DNA from: Bacillus sp. REN16
GTDB lineage: Bacteria; Bacillota; Bacilli; Bacillales; Bacillaceae_L
Length of the DNA: 64,000 nucleotides
Assembly (NCBI RefSeq): GCF_020731355.1
Contig: NZ_JAJFZK010000013.1
Coordinates: forward strand, 33,398 to 97,397
Direction of reading: 5' to 3'
Shown: positions 29,083-38,325 of the stretch, one piece after another
Position numbering within the stretch: the first letter of the stretch is position 1
Layout: every line of letters begins with the position of its first letter
Made by a program: the position numbers and the translations under genes
Notes under the pieces: model-generated
What the model was told of the DNA's origin: nothing
Databases searched by the model: none
Seen by the model: only the letters and a program-made list of their open reading frames with translations

Positions 29083-29110
29083 CCCCTAAAACTAGAGAGG
29101 AGCGGAACCC

Positions 29111-32100
29111 ATGGATATTAAAATCAATCATAAAATGATCAAAGAAATGTGTGGCACCGTCTCCTTTAAAAGAGGGGACGCTTTTTATCGAACAAATAAG
29201 GTGACATTTACGGAATACGGACAAAACGAGTGCAAAGCAACTGTAAAGGGTGCAGAGGAATTTCACGTTAAAATTGAAAAAAATAGAAATGGAAAAATTA
29301 CGGCAACATGCAGTTGTCCGTCACTTGCGAATTTTGATAAAGATTGCCAGCATATCGCGGCGGTTTTAATCGCGATTCATGAGCAACAAAGTCAGGAACC
29401 TTTCGAATTTCATGAATCGGTATCATCCGTAGGCGGAAGCCTCACAAATGATTTTATGTCACTATTTTTAGATCATCCAACGCGTTCAAGTGGTCATCAG
29501 CTTCACTTTGAGAAACGGGAAGTACTTGATGTTCGTTTTACATGCAGGCCTGTTGAGGTTTCATATGAGCAAACTTTATTTGGTGTGGAAATGGAGATCG
29601 AACAGACAGGAGTACATGATATCCGAGACTTTCTAAAATGTTTAAAAACAGGAAAGCCAAGTATTCTTTCTTCACAATTTAAATATGATCCAAATTTACA
29701 TTGCTTTTTACAAGAAGCGGATTCCCTTCTTCACCAATTAGTGAAAGTAACCGAAGATGAAAAGGCTTTTCTTGATATGATCTCAGGTCAAACAACTTAC
29801 AAAGCTAGTCCAAAACAATTGCTGATTCCTCCGTCGTCGTGGAAAGGGCTTATTCCCTTAATTTCAAAATGCCCATCCGTTTTTCTAGAAAACAACAGCC
29901 ATTCCTATGAGGGGCTTAACATTGTTCAGGAACCGCCACCGCTTCATTTCTCATTTGAGGAAGGGGAGCAAGGAGACTATCAGTTAAGAATTCAGGGCTT
30001 CAATCGAATGCGTGTGTTAAAATCCTACAACACCGTCCTAAGCGATGGACTGCTTTATCAAATCGAGGCAGAGGATTGTGACCGATTATTGGAGCTAAAA
30101 CAAATGCTCGCAAACCCTAATGCAAATCATATTCCCATTCCAAAGGAGCAAACAAATTTTTTCCTGAAAAAAATTGTGCCAAGCTTGAAAAAAATTGGCG
30201 TTGTTCACATGTCTCAGGCTATTTCCAAAGAGTTTATGAAAACACCGCTTGTTGCTAAGCTTTATTTGGATCGTCTACGACATAAGCTGCTTGCGGGACT
30301 TGAATTTCACTATGAAAATATCATCATCCAACCACTAGAGAATCGGGATCTTCCCACTGGTCCTATGGTTATTAGGGATACAGAAAAAGAGGATGAAATT
30401 CTGCGAATTATGGATGAGAGTGGCCTTTCGAAGACGGAAGGCGGATATTATATGCATAATGAGGAACTAGAGTATGAGTTTTTGTATCATATCGTTCCAA
30501 GGCTTCAGCCCCACTGCCAAATATATGCCACAACAGCCATACGAAATCGAATCATTCCAAAGAATGATCACCTGAAAATAAGAGTAAAGATGATGAAGGA
30601 ACGCACCAATTGGCTGGAATTTAAATTTGAAATGAAGGGGATTGCTGAGCAAGAAATTCGCGAAATATTAGGTGCCCTAGAGGAAAAACGAAAGTATTAT
30701 CGTTTGAAGAATGGTTCATTGCTTTCTCTTGAAACAAGAGAGATGGAGGAAATTCAGCGGTTTTTGCATGCTGCTCCGATCCAAGATGATGATTTTGAAT
30801 CAACCTTAAATATGCCAATGATTGAGGCTTTACCGTTTTTAGACTCAATTGATGATGGTGAGATTTTCACAGCAGAAGAATCATTTCGCCAGTTTCTTGA
30901 TTCCATCCGGAACCCTGCTCTTTTAAGTATTGAAGTTCCGGATTATTTGGACACCATTTTACGGGATTATCAAAAGCAGGGCTTCAAATGGATGAAGACT
31001 CTTGCAAGCTATGGCTTTGGCGGGGTTCTTGCTGATGATATGGGGCTTGGGAAAACCGTTCAGAGCATTGCTTATATCGTGTCTGAGCTTTCCAAGATTC
31101 GTGAAAGAAGTGAGCCCGTATTAATTGTTTGCCCATCATCGTTAACTTATAATTGGCTTCACGAGTTGCTAAAATTTGCTCCTGAGCTTCAGGCGATTGT
31201 GATTGATGGAAAGAAGGAAGAACGAAGAGAGCTCCAAAAAGAGAAAGAAGGAATGGATGTTCTAATCACATCCTACCCATTGCTAAGGCGTGATATAAAG
31301 TGGTATGAATCGCAACATTTCCATACCGTGTTCTTTGACGAAGCACAGGCTTTTAAAAATCCGGTCACCCAAACAGCAAGGGCCGTCAAAAGAATAAAAG
31401 CAGACAACCGGTTTGGCTTAACAGGCACTCCGGTAGAAAATTCAATCGAGGAGCTCTGGTCGATTTATCATGTTGTCTTTCCGCAGCTCTTTAAGGGCTT
31501 AAAGGAATATAGTCATCTGACCAGAAAGGACATCGCTAGAAGGGTTCGGCCATTTTTACTTCGTCGAGTAAAAGAGGATGTTCTAGCAGAGCTTCCGGAA
31601 AAAATTGAGATTCTTGAAGCATCCGAGCTGCTGCCGGAACAAAAAAAGCTATATGCGGCGTATTTAGCGAAGCTCCGAGAAGATACATTAAAGCATCTTG
31701 ATAAGGCGACGATTCGAAAAAATCGAATTCGAATTCTTGCCGGGTTAACTCGATTGCGGCAAATTTGCTGTCATCCGGCTTTATTTGTGGACGGCTATAA
31801 AGGAAGTTCTGCAAAATTTTTGCAGCTTCTTCAAATCATCGAGGAATCCAAATTGTCAGGAAGACGAGTTTTGATTTTCTCACAATTTACGAAAATGCTT
31901 GGGCTGATTAGCAGAGAGCTTACGAGTCGGGGGCATACATTCTTTTACTTAGATGGACAAACGCCAACAGACGAGCGAGTGGAATTATGCGGGCGTTACA
32001 ATGCAGGAGAACGGGAATTATTTTTAATTTCGTTGAAAGCTGGCGGAACAGGCCTGAACCTGACGGGGGCGGACACGGTTATTTTATATGATCTTTGGTG

Positions 32101-32314
32101 GAATCCAGCGGTGGAAGAACAAGCGGCAGACCGTGCTCATCGAATCGGCCAAAAAAAGGTGGTCCAGGTGATTAAGCTTTTTGCGCGCGGTACGATTGAA
32201 GAGAAAATGAATGAGCTCCAAGATAAGAAACGTGACCTTATTTCAGACATTATTGATTCTGAGGAAACAACAACGCTAACGGATGAGGATATTCGAGAAC
32301 TTCTCATGATTTAA
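29111..32314 (+). CDS. SWIM zinc-finger SNF2-family DNA-dependent ATPase
   Basis: 1067-residue Swi2/Snf2 protein. An N-terminal SWIM zinc finger is visible as CSCPSLANFDKDCQHIAAV (about 69-87), followed by a long middle region of the bacterial SNF2 type. The ATPase core starts near residue 620 with Walker A LADDMGLGKTVQ, the DEAQ Walker B in VFFDEAQAFKN, GLTGTPVENS, and the C-terminal helicase half with FYLDGQTPTDERV and ADRAHRIGQKK. Members remodel protein-DNA complexes or transcribing RNA polymerase; exact role unknown. No methyltransferase or nuclease partner sits beside it, so I see no sign of a DISARM-like defence locus. Confidence 0.9.
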   Translation: MDIKINHKMIKEMCGTVSFKRGDAFYRTNKVTFTEYGQNECKATVKGAEEFHVKIEKNRNGKITATCSCPSLANFDKDCQHIAAVLIAIHEQQSQEPFEFHESVSSVGGSLTNDFMSLFLDHPTRSSGHQLHFEKREVLDVRFTCRPVEVSYEQTLFGVEMEIEQTGVHDIRDFLKCLKTGKPSILSSQFKYDPNLHCFLQEADSLLHQLVKVTEDEKAFLDMISGQTTYKASPKQLLIPPSSWKGLIPLISKCPSVFLENNSHSYEGLNIVQEPPPLHFSFEEGEQGDYQLRIQGFNRMRVLKSYNTVLSDGLLYQIEAEDCDRLLELKQMLANPNANHIPIPKEQTNFFLKKIVPSLKKIGVVHMSQAISKEFMKTPLVAKLYLDRLRHKLLAGLEFHYENIIIQPLENRDLPTGPMVIRDTEKEDEILRIMDESGLSKTEGGYYMHNEELEYEFLYHIVPRLQPHCQIYATTAIRNRIIPKNDHLKIRVKMMKERTNWLEFKFEMKGIAEQEIREILGALEEKRKYYRLKNGSLLSLETREMEEIQRFLHAAPIQDDDFESTLNMPMIEALPFLDSIDDGEIFTAEESFRQFLDSIRNPALLSIEVPDYLDTILRDYQKQGFKWMKTLASYGFGGVLADDMGLGKTVQSIAYIVSELSKIRERSEPVLIVCPSSLTYNWLHELLKFAPELQAIVIDGKKEERRELQKEKEGMDVLITSYPLLRRDIKWYESQHFHTVFFDEAQAFKNPVTQTARAVKRIKADNRFGLTGTPVENSIEELWSIYHVVFPQLFKGLKEYSHLTRKDIARRVRPFLLRRVKEDVLAELPEKIEILEASELLPEQKKLYAAYLAKLREDTLKHLDKATIRKNRIRILAGLTRLRQICCHPALFVDGYKGSSAKFLQLLQIIEESKLSGRRVLIFSQFTKMLGLISRELTSRGHTFFYLDGQTPTDERVELCGRYNAGERELFLISLKAGGTGLNLTGADTVILYDLWWNPAVEEQAADRAHRIGQKKVVQVIKLFARGTIEEKMNELQDKKRDLISDIIDSEETTTLTDEDIRELLMI

Positions 32315-32318
32315 AAAA

Positions 32319-32343
32319 ACGACAAGTGCTAGTCACTTGTCGT
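32319..32343 (-). terminator. Terminator shared by convergent SNF2 and namA transcripts
   Basis: ACGACAAGTG and CACTTGTCGT form a ten-bp stem. The A-run just left of it gives seven T residues on the minus strand, so it is best placed to end the namA transcript after repeat copy 3. It probably also serves the SNF2 gene. Confidence 0.8.
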
Positions 32344-32356
32344 TACATAGTTTCGG

Positions 32357-32477
32357 TGTCTAGCTCCAGCGCCTAGCCCCTCGAGGTCACAATCCAATCG
32401 CTTCTGAAGGCAAACAACGCCTTCTGTCAGCGCTAGTCTTGTGCTTGTCGGGGCTGAGCAAGGCGCTTGCGCTTTTC
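32357..32477 (-). repeat. Dispersed intergenic repeat, copy 3 (3' end of namA)
   Basis: A shorter copy (about 121 bp) on the minus strand begins directly after the namA stop codon (GAAAAGCGCAAGCGCCTTGC) and ends GCGCTGGAGCTAGACA. It has the CCGACAAGCACAAGAC core, the GAAGGCG...GCCTTC stem and the CTCGAGGGGC end, but lacks the GCCACGTCC...GTGC block of copies 1 and 2. It lies between the gene and its terminator. Confidence 0.85.
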
Positions 32478-33497
32478 TTAAAACCAGCCGCGTTCGTATT
32501 GTTTCGGGCTTTCGATTGAAATACCTAATTCTTTTGCTGCTGTTCTTGGCCAGTATGGATCACGCAGTAATTCGCGAGCTAAAGAGATTAGATCAGCTCG
32601 ATTGTTTTTTAAAATTTCTTCCGCGTGAACAGCTTTTGTGATTAAACCAACAGCTCCAGTCGGGATGTTTGCCTCATTGCGAATTTTATCCGCAAAACCT
32701 ACCTGATAGCCAGGGTATACGTCGATTTTTGCTGGTACGACACTTCCTGAGCTGACATCGATTAGGTCAACTCCTTGAGCTTTCATACGTTTTGCATAAT
32801 CTACATAATCGGCAGGTGTTAAGCCGCCGTCTGTATAATCATTTGCTGATACACGAACAAGTAGGGGGCCATCCCATACTTCTTTAACGGCTTCGATTAC
32901 CTCTTGAAGGAAACGATAGCGCTTTTCACTAGTACCGCCATACTCATCCTCACGTTTATTGGAGAGCGGGGATAAGAATTCATTAATTAAATAACCATGT
33001 GCCCCGTGGATTTCCACAATATCAAAGCCTGCTTCTTTTGCTCGTCTTGCTCCAGCCTTGAATGCTTCGATTGTTTCATTAATTTCATTCAATGTTAATT
33101 CTTTTGGAGTTTTAGATCTTTCATTAAATGCGATCGCTGAGGGGGCAACTATATCGCCATCCACGGTCGCTTTTCGACCTGCATGGGCAATTTGGATCGC
33201 TGTTTTTGCGCCCTGTGCTTTGATCATTTCAACGAGTTTTTTGAAACCTGGTATATGCTCATCGCTCCATATTCCTAAATCCTGCGCAGAGATTCTCCCT
33301 TGAGGTGTTACGGCAGTTGCCTCCACCATGATCAGCCCAACCTGGCCAACAGCGCGGCTTGTATAATGAGTATAATGCCAATCCTGCAGCATTCCATCCT
33401 GATTATGGCTGGAATACATACACATTGGTGACATGACAATTCTATTTTTCAAGGTAACGTTCTTAATCGTATAGGGTGAGAATAATGCTGATTCCAT
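32478..33497 (-). CDS. namA: NADPH dehydrogenase NamA (YqjM), old yellow enzyme
   Basis: FMN ene-reductase acting on alpha,beta-unsaturated carbonyls. The 339 residues are close to B. subtilis YqjM (338). The redox-tuning Cys in MSPMCMYSS (about residue 26), the substrate-binding His pair in [12 protein letters not shown] (about 164-167) and the terminal ERGWF, whose Arg reaches across the dimer in YqjM, are all present. I chose [10 protein letters not shown] (33497) with AGGAGG ten bases upstream. A longer frame to 33620 runs through a terminator hairpin and is rejected. Confidence 0.94.
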   Translation of the reverse strand: MESALFSPYTIKNVTLKNRIVMSPMCMYSSHNQDGMLQDWHYTHYTSRAVGQVGLIMVEATAVTPQGRISAQDLGIWSDEHIPGFKKLVEMIKAQGAKTAIQIAHAGRKATVDGDIVAPSAIAFNERSKTPKELTLNEINETIEAFKAGARRAKEAGFDIVEIHGAHGYLINEFLSPLSNKREDEYGGTSEKRYRFLQEVIEAVKEVWDGPLLVRVSANDYTDGGLTPADYVDYAKRMKAQGVDLIDVSSGSVVPAKIDVYPGYQVGFADKIRNEANIPTGAVGLITKAVHAEEILKNNRADLISLARELLRDPYWPRTAAKELGISIESPKQYERGWF

Positions 33498-33581
33498 AAA
33501 ATGATAGCCTCCTATGTATTTCGTTTCCCTAAAAAGTATATCAGGTCTTACCATTGATTTCATTGTTTGTGCATCCCAACA

Positions 33582-33614
33582 AAAAGCATCGACATTCCCA
33601 GTGTCGATGCTTTT
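33582..33614 (-). terminator. Terminator of the exported-protein gene at 33617-34429
   Basis: AAAAGCATCGACA and TGTCGATGCTTTTT form a 13-bp stem on the minus strand ending in T residues, three bases after the stop codon. It lies upstream of namA and separates the two units. Confidence 0.85.
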
Positions 33615-33616
33615 GT

Positions 33617-34429
33617 TCATTTATAAGGTACTTCGGCTAATTTCTTACCCGTTTCTGTACTTATAAGAGCCACTTTCGTAGGCACATAGTGTTGAGTTTG
33701 ATTATCAAATACATATCTAGTTTCAAAAAACGCAATTACATCATAATGAGCAATGCCTGAAACGGCTCGGATCGCCACGATTTCCTGAGGCTTCATTTTT
33801 GTTAATTTATCAAAACGGTAGCTTGAAGCCGGGTCAACCCAAGTTTCGATTGCCTCAAGCCGTTTCTGTAATTCTTCCTTATCTGGAAAATCCTTATAGC
33901 GGTCCTCTGATAACGGAATGACTGCTTCTAAGTCAGTCTGCTTATCAATAAACTCGATTTGATAATCGCCCATATATTTCATTGAAAAACGCTTTTTCGC
34001 CTCATCAAACCATCCAGAAGTATTAGGATCCTTAAAAATTTCCTCGATTTTTTCACCAGTATAGCTTAAGACCGTTAATCCAGTTATGCCTCCACTTCCA
34101 ACTGAATGAAAATAGAGGAGAATATCCTGCTTGCCATTCTGAAGGACATCTGCAAATTTCATGTCAGCCAGCTGGTATAAGTCCTGTTTATTATGATAGG
34201 TACCTAATTGTTTACCATTGATTTTTAAAGACCACTCATTCGCAAGATTGTATTGATTTTTTCTCGCATATAATTCAATGATATCCTTTTTACCATCACC
34301 GTCTAAATCAATAAACTCCTTTTGAACGATTGTAAAGGGGCCATACTCCACATCGTTTTGCTGGGCCATAGTCACACTGTGAAAACCGATGAGAAGGCCT
34401 AACATTACTAAAAATCGTACCAGTTTCAC
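33617..34429 (-). CDS. Exported protein with one FG-GAP/VCBS-like calcium motif
   Basis: 270-residue protein starting with a signal peptide ([20 protein letters not shown] then MAQQ, probable cleavage near residue 22). [17 protein letters not shown] block (about 41-56) looks like an EF-loop calcium site of VCBS/FG-GAP repeat proteins, and a second degenerate repeat follows at [19 protein letters not shown]. The rest matches nothing I recognise. The start is GTG at 34429 with AGAGGTG upstream. It lies 57 bases after the CAP-domain gene on the same strand; both encode exported proteins, so a shared extracytoplasmic role is possible. Confidence 0.7.
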   Translation of the reverse strand: MKLVRFLVMLGLLIGFHSVTMAQQNDVEYGPFTIVQKEFIDLDGDGKKDIIELYARKNQYNLANEWSLKINGKQLGTYHNKQDLYQLADMKFADVLQNGKQDILLYFHSVGSGGITGLTVLSYTGEKIEEIFKDPNTSGWFDEAKKRFSMKYMGDYQIEFIDKQTDLEAVIPLSEDRYKDFPDKEELQKRLEAIETWVDPASSYRFDKLTKMKPQEIVAIRAVSGIAHYDVIAFFETRYVFDNQTQHYVPTKVALISTETGKKLAEVPYK

Positions 34430-34486
34430 AAAATCACCTCTTTGGTAGGTTAACCAAAAAGGGAGGCAGATATAGGTAAAACTTTC

Positions 34487-35626
34487 TTATTTTGTATAAA
34501 AGTTCTCCGTATAATAAGGATGCGATTCTGCATTAAAGGCAACTCCAACTCCTAAATACGTATATTCCTTTTTTAAAATATTTTCTCGATGTCCCATTGA
34601 GTTCATAAGCCCTTCATGGGCGAAAATACTGCTAAATTGTCCATAGGCCAGATTTTCTCCGGCACTTGTAAAGAAAACTTCGTCCTCAAGCATTCGGTCA
34701 AAAGGGGACAGGCCTTTTAAATTTGTATGACTAAAATAGTCGTTGTCCGCCATATCTAAACTATGCTTTCTTGCTGTTTCCTTTACGTGGTCATCCCAGG
34801 TTAGAATGCTAAGCCCATGATTGACTCTTGACGCATTTGTAAGATCAAATAATTGATATTCAAAGCCTACTTTTAATTGTTCACTTGAGTTTGTATAAAA
34901 ATCTGTTCGATTTTGTTCAAGTGCTTCGGAAACGATTTGAATCGAAGTCACCGTGTTGTTTTCGTGTTTATCGTAAAAGAGAGTGACATAGGTGTTATCA
35001 ATATGGAAGACATCATAGTCCCGGTCCTGCTGAAACTCATAATAAACAAATCCTTTTTGGATCCGTGTCATAGGTTCACCAAGTAGATTAAGAGCATCCT
35101 GTTTTGGTGTTCCGCGTTTGATTCCTTTCAATGATGAAATAAGGTTTTGATTCGTGTATAAGCCAACAACTTGATCCTGAGAATCATAGGCAACCATCAT
35201 AAAATTATGGTAGTTTTCATGATACGTAAACCAGTTCGTTCCATATTCATTTAAAGACGATCGTTTTGCGGCACCAAGCTTTGTTTCTACACTTTGTTTA
35301 CTCTCACCAAGCTCAATATTATGAATCGAAAAGGACTGTTCACTTGGTACGTGCAGCTCTGGCTTTTCAATTTCTTTTTGGTCAATAATTGAATTTTCCG
35401 GTGCTTTTTCTTCAAAGCTTTGCAGTAATGTCGTGATATAGTCGATTCCATCAGTTAGTTTCGTTTTAATCGTTGTGAGTTCCTCAGATTTAGAAACCTT
35501 GTCAATCTCAGATGTAATAGTATCGAAAACTGATTGATTCTCAGTTTTAGCAGCGAGCTTATCTATAACAGTCCAACTAGCATATAAGAAAAATAAAAAG
35601 GATAAAAATAATAGGATTCTTCTCAT
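34487..35626 (-). CDS. CAP-domain (SCP/PR1-like) exported protein with CAP-associated N-terminal domain
   Basis: 379 residues with an N-terminal hydrophobic anchor or signal (MRRILLFLSFLFFLYASWTV). A linker leads into a CAP-associated domain (about 100-240; FSIHNIELGESKQSVETKLG and KRGTPKQDALNLLGEP are paired similar repeats). The C-terminal CAP domain (about 255-375) has LTNASRVNHGLSILTWDD, HSLDMADNDYFSHTN, GENLAYG and MGHRENIL. The architecture is that of B. subtilis YlbC-like proteins. CAP domains act outside the cell, often linked to spores or the envelope; the activity is unknown. GGGAGG precedes the ATG. Confidence 0.86.
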   Translation of the reverse strand: MRRILLFLSFLFFLYASWTVIDKLAAKTENQSVFDTITSEIDKVSKSEELTTIKTKLTDGIDYITTLLQSFEEKAPENSIIDQKEIEKPELHVPSEQSFSIHNIELGESKQSVETKLGAAKRSSLNEYGTNWFTYHENYHNFMMVAYDSQDQVVGLYTNQNLISSLKGIKRGTPKQDALNLLGEPMTRIQKGFVYYEFQQDRDYDVFHIDNTYVTLFYDKHENNTVTSIQIVSEALEQNRTDFYTNSSEQLKVGFEYQLFDLTNASRVNHGLSILTWDDHVKETARKHSLDMADNDYFSHTNLKGLSPFDRMLEDEVFFTSAGENLAYGQFSSIFAHEGLMNSMGHRENILKKEYTYLGVGVAFNAESHPYYTENFYTK

Positions 35627-35690
35627 ACTAACCTCCCATTCCTAATACCATTCTATCCAAATTTCTTCGAAACGATAAGGGTGAAAAACG

Positions 35691-35714
35691 AAAAAAGGGG
35701 AGAGGATCCCCTTA
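35691..35714 (-). terminator. Terminator of the MFS gene
   Basis: On the minus strand AGGGGA-TCCTC-TCCCCT runs into TTTTTT. It begins at the stop codon of the transporter gene. Confidence 0.75.
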
Positions 35715-36911
35715 TTCTGATGCTGGAGTTGTTGTTTTACCTATCCAAGTATAATAGAGCAAAATGGACATTAGAACTGAAACTGCTGAGGCAATGTAAA
35801 TTGAATGGTACCCAAAAATATGGGCAATTTGGCCGAATGTAATTGCACCAACCCCAACACCTAAATCAAAGGATGAAAAGAAGGTTGCATTTGCCATACC
35901 TCTGCGATGTGCTGAAGCCGATTGTACAGCCCATGCTTGGAGGGCTGGTTGTAGAGCACCAAAGCCAAGACCATACAGAGAGGCGGCAATATACAGGACT
36001 AGACTATTAGGTAACCAGGCTAATAGGATCATAGCGAAAACGATCAAAATTGCACCTGGAGCGAAAATAGCTCGATGGCCATGCAAATCATAAATGCGGC
36101 CAGCAAATGTACGAGTAATCATTAATGCAATCGCAAATAAAAGAAAGTACCATTCAATCCCGGGTATTTCCTTTTGCACGGTGTAAATGGGTAAAAAGGC
36201 AGCAATTCCACCAAATGTAACAGTTATAAAGAATAATAGAATGGAAGGGGGAAGGGCTGTTTTTTCATAAAGGTCCCACTTTTTAGGTGCTTCTTTAACT
36301 GGTTCTTGTTTTTTGTAGTGGATTCTGGATGATAGGATGAGTGCCACTAACCCAAGAAGGGCAGAAATGAAAAAGAGCTTTGCAAAGGATATTGTACCAA
36401 CAAGTGTAAGACCTAAAGATGGTCCAAATGCAAGGGCGATATTGCCGAATAGCCCGAAATAGCCCATTCCTTCGCCACGTCTTTTGGCAGGGATTAAATC
36501 TGTTGCAATTGTTCCTGAGGCGGTGGTTGAAAAGCCCCAACCAATCCCTTGAAGGATTCGAAATAAAAATAAAAAAAGCAAGCTTGAGATAAATCCATAG
36601 GAGCCAACCGATAAGACAAAGATAGCAAGCCCAAGTAAATAAACGAAGCGACGTCCTCTTTTTTCTAATTGATGGCCAGCAAAAGGTCTGAGCAAGAGTG
36701 CAGAAAAGGTAAAGATTCCAACGACCAATCCCATCAGCTGGTCATTGCCTCCTAGTTGTTCAACAAAAAGTGGAATTGTCGGCAATGTCATTTGAAAGCC
36801 CAAAAAAATAAAAAAGTTTGAAATACAAATCAGGGTAAAATCGCGGGTCCAAATTTTTTCTTTGGTCATCCTTAATTGTGGTGGTGTTTCCTTAATAAGT
36901 TGTGTGCTCAT
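35712..36911 (-). CDS. Major facilitator superfamily transporter
   Basis: 399-residue membrane protein with about twelve hydrophobic spans in two halves and a central basic loop (HYKKQEPVKEAPKKW, about 195-210). The MFS signature after TM2 appears as RPFAGHQLEKRGRRFVYL (about 72-89), with the matching second-half sequence RTFAGRIYDLHGHRAIF. The family includes drug and sugar exporters; the substrate cannot be inferred. GGGGAGA lies before the ATG. It is transcribed alone between the CAP gene and proI. Confidence 0.85.
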   Translation of the reverse strand: MSTQLIKETPPQLRMTKEKIWTRDFTLICISNFFIFLGFQMTLPTIPLFVEQLGGNDQLMGLVVGIFTFSALLLRPFAGHQLEKRGRRFVYLLGLAIFVLSVGSYGFISSLLFLFLFRILQGIGWGFSTTASGTIATDLIPAKRRGEGMGYFGLFGNIALAFGPSLGLTLVGTISFAKLFFISALLGLVALILSSRIHYKKQEPVKEAPKKWDLYEKTALPPSILLFFITVTFGGIAAFLPIYTVQKEIPGIEWYFLLFAIALMITRTFAGRIYDLHGHRAIFAPGAILIVFAMILLAWLPNSLVLYIAASLYGLGFGALQPALQAWAVQSASAHRRGMANATFFSSFDLGVGVGAITFGQIAHIFGYHSIYIASAVSVLMSILLYYTWIGKTTTPASE

Positions 36912-37032
36912 TGAATCTCCCCAATGTGAAATATTTCGGATACAGAAATGATTTCTTTCATTTTACCAAAAATGTCAGTAAAATCCTACCACTTTGCATG
37001 GTTGAATTCCACTGACTTTTTAAAATCTGACA

Positions 37033-37878
37033 TTATTTTTCTTGAGACACGGATTGAAGCATAGCTTCTCCAAGTTCAGCTGAACGAGCGGTAGCACGTT
37101 TAATGCAGGAGACCATTGCTTGTTGGTAGTTAAATTGCTCCAATACTTTTAAACCAGCTTCTGTTGTACCACCTGGACTAGTCACTTCTTTTCGTAATGC
37201 AGCAGGTTGCTTCGGTGAACTTTTCAGCATTTCCGCTGCACCAATAATGGTTTGAAGAATTAATTCCTTTGCAATACTTTTTTCGAGTCCGATATCATCC
37301 GCTGCTTTTTCCATCGCCTCAACTAAATAATATACATATGCAGGGCCACTCCCAGATAGACCTGTCACCGCATGAAGATCATTCTCCGAAACAGTTGTAA
37401 CGATCCCAATCGTTTCAAATAGCTGACGAGCAATTTGAAGATGGTTTTCATTTGCGTACCGCCCTATTGATAAGGCAGTAGCTGATTTCCCGATGGTTGC
37501 GGATGTGTTTGGCATTGCACGCACAACGGCAACTTCTTTGTTTAGCAAGTCAGTAATCGTTGTGGTTGCGACTCCTGCCAATACAGAGATGATAAGTTGT
37601 TTTTCGCTGACAAATTCCTTTATTTCCAAAACAGCTTCCGCCACGTCCTTTGGCTTTATCGCAAGGATGATGATTCCGGCATTTTCAAGCGTTTCTTGTT
37701 TGTTCTGACTAATCGTTACTCCGTAGGTATTGTTTAGCTCCTCTAAGCGTGTATGATTGGAGCGATTCATTACAGAAATTTGGCTGGGTTGAAAGAGCTC
37801 TTTTTGTACCATTCCAGAAATCATTGCCTCAGCCATTGAGCCAGCCCCAATAAACGCAATACTTTGTTTCTTTTCCAT
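37033..37878 (-). CDS. proI: Pyrroline-5-carboxylate reductase
   Basis: Last step of proline biosynthesis, reducing pyrroline-5-carboxylate with NAD(P)H. The 281-residue protein has the N-terminal dinucleotide motif FIGAGSMAEAMISGM and the C-terminal P5CR dimerisation signature from about 225 (REVTSPGGTTEAGLKVLEQ). GGAGGG lies seven bases before the ATG. A proline-type T-box leader precedes it, so expression should respond to uncharged tRNA-Pro. B. subtilis proI (yqjO) lies in the same place between namA and yqjP. Confidence 0.94.
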   Translation of the reverse strand: MEKKQSIAFIGAGSMAEAMISGMVQKELFQPSQISVMNRSNHTRLEELNNTYGVTISQNKQETLENAGIIILAIKPKDVAEAVLEIKEFVSEKQLIISVLAGVATTTITDLLNKEVAVVRAMPNTSATIGKSATALSIGRYANENHLQIARQLFETIGIVTTVSENDLHAVTGLSGSGPAYVYYLVEAMEKAADDIGLEKSIAKELILQTIIGAAEMLKSSPKQPAALRKEVTSPGGTTEAGLKVLEQFNYQQAMVSCIKRATARSAELGEAMLQSVSQEK

Positions 37879-37902
37879 AACGATCCCTCCGTAAAATAAA
37901 AT

Positions 37903-38165
37903 AAAAAAAGACCTATTCCATCCCTGTTAAAGGACGGAAAAGGTCTGCTATCCGCGGTACCACCTTACTTAACATCCGAAAAAATAATTTTTTCGATGCT
38001 CCACTCGAACCCGTATCGTGGGGAAACGGTTAGGTTTTCCTAACAGCTCATAGGTAGGTTCAATCAAGAAGTGGGCGATGAGATCTTTCAGCCGGTGGAT
38101 CTCATTCTCTGCTCGTCGTTGCATGATTTACTAGTCCTAATCATAGCCTTTTCGATGTAATATTG
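37903..38165 (-). promoter_or_regulatory. T-box riboswitch leader of proI, proline (CCU) specifier
   Basis: The minus-strand leader has the conserved T-box AAGGTGGTACCGCGG (37966-37952), which pairs in the antiterminator. It is followed by a terminator stem AGACCTTTTCCGTCC...GGATGGAATAGGTCT with a T-run (37946-37903). Stem I carries AGTAAATC-type loop sequence, and the specifier region reads GAA-CCU-A (38061-38055), placing a proline codon at 38058-38056. Uncharged tRNA-Pro would stabilise the antiterminator and allow proI transcription. The specifier call is inferred from its position and agrees with the gene. Confidence 0.92.
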
Positions 38166-38171
38166 ATAGTC

Positions 38172-38200
38172 ATTATGCACTGATTTGATTGGGATGTCAA
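38172..38200 (-). promoter_or_regulatory. Sigma-A promoter of the proI T-box leader
   Basis: On the minus strand a perfect TTGACA (38200-38195), a 17-bp spacer and CATAAT (38177-38172, 5/6) place the start near 38165, the beginning of the T-box leader. Confidence 0.85.
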
Positions 38201-38325
38201 GGGCATATTTAGCCCAATTTTTTTTACATAGCAGATATATTATTTGAATATAATGACAAAGTGAAACTAAAAAGGTAAACTAAAATTGGATGAATGAAAC
38301 GTTATAAGAACAAAAGGAGATTTAT

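Noticed and set aside
29111..32314. SNF2 gene as part of a DISARM or similar defence system
   Set aside because: Neighbours are a nitroreductase, rnz and namA; no methyltransferase, DUF1998 or phospholipase gene is beside it.
32441..32641. 66-codon frame running from the dispersed repeat into namA
   Set aside because: Crosses repeat sequence and is antisense to namA with no start signal.
33498..33620. N-terminal extension of NamA by 41 residues
   Set aside because: Would be translated through the terminator hairpin of the upstream gene, and lacks a ribosome site; the start at 33497 matches the family.
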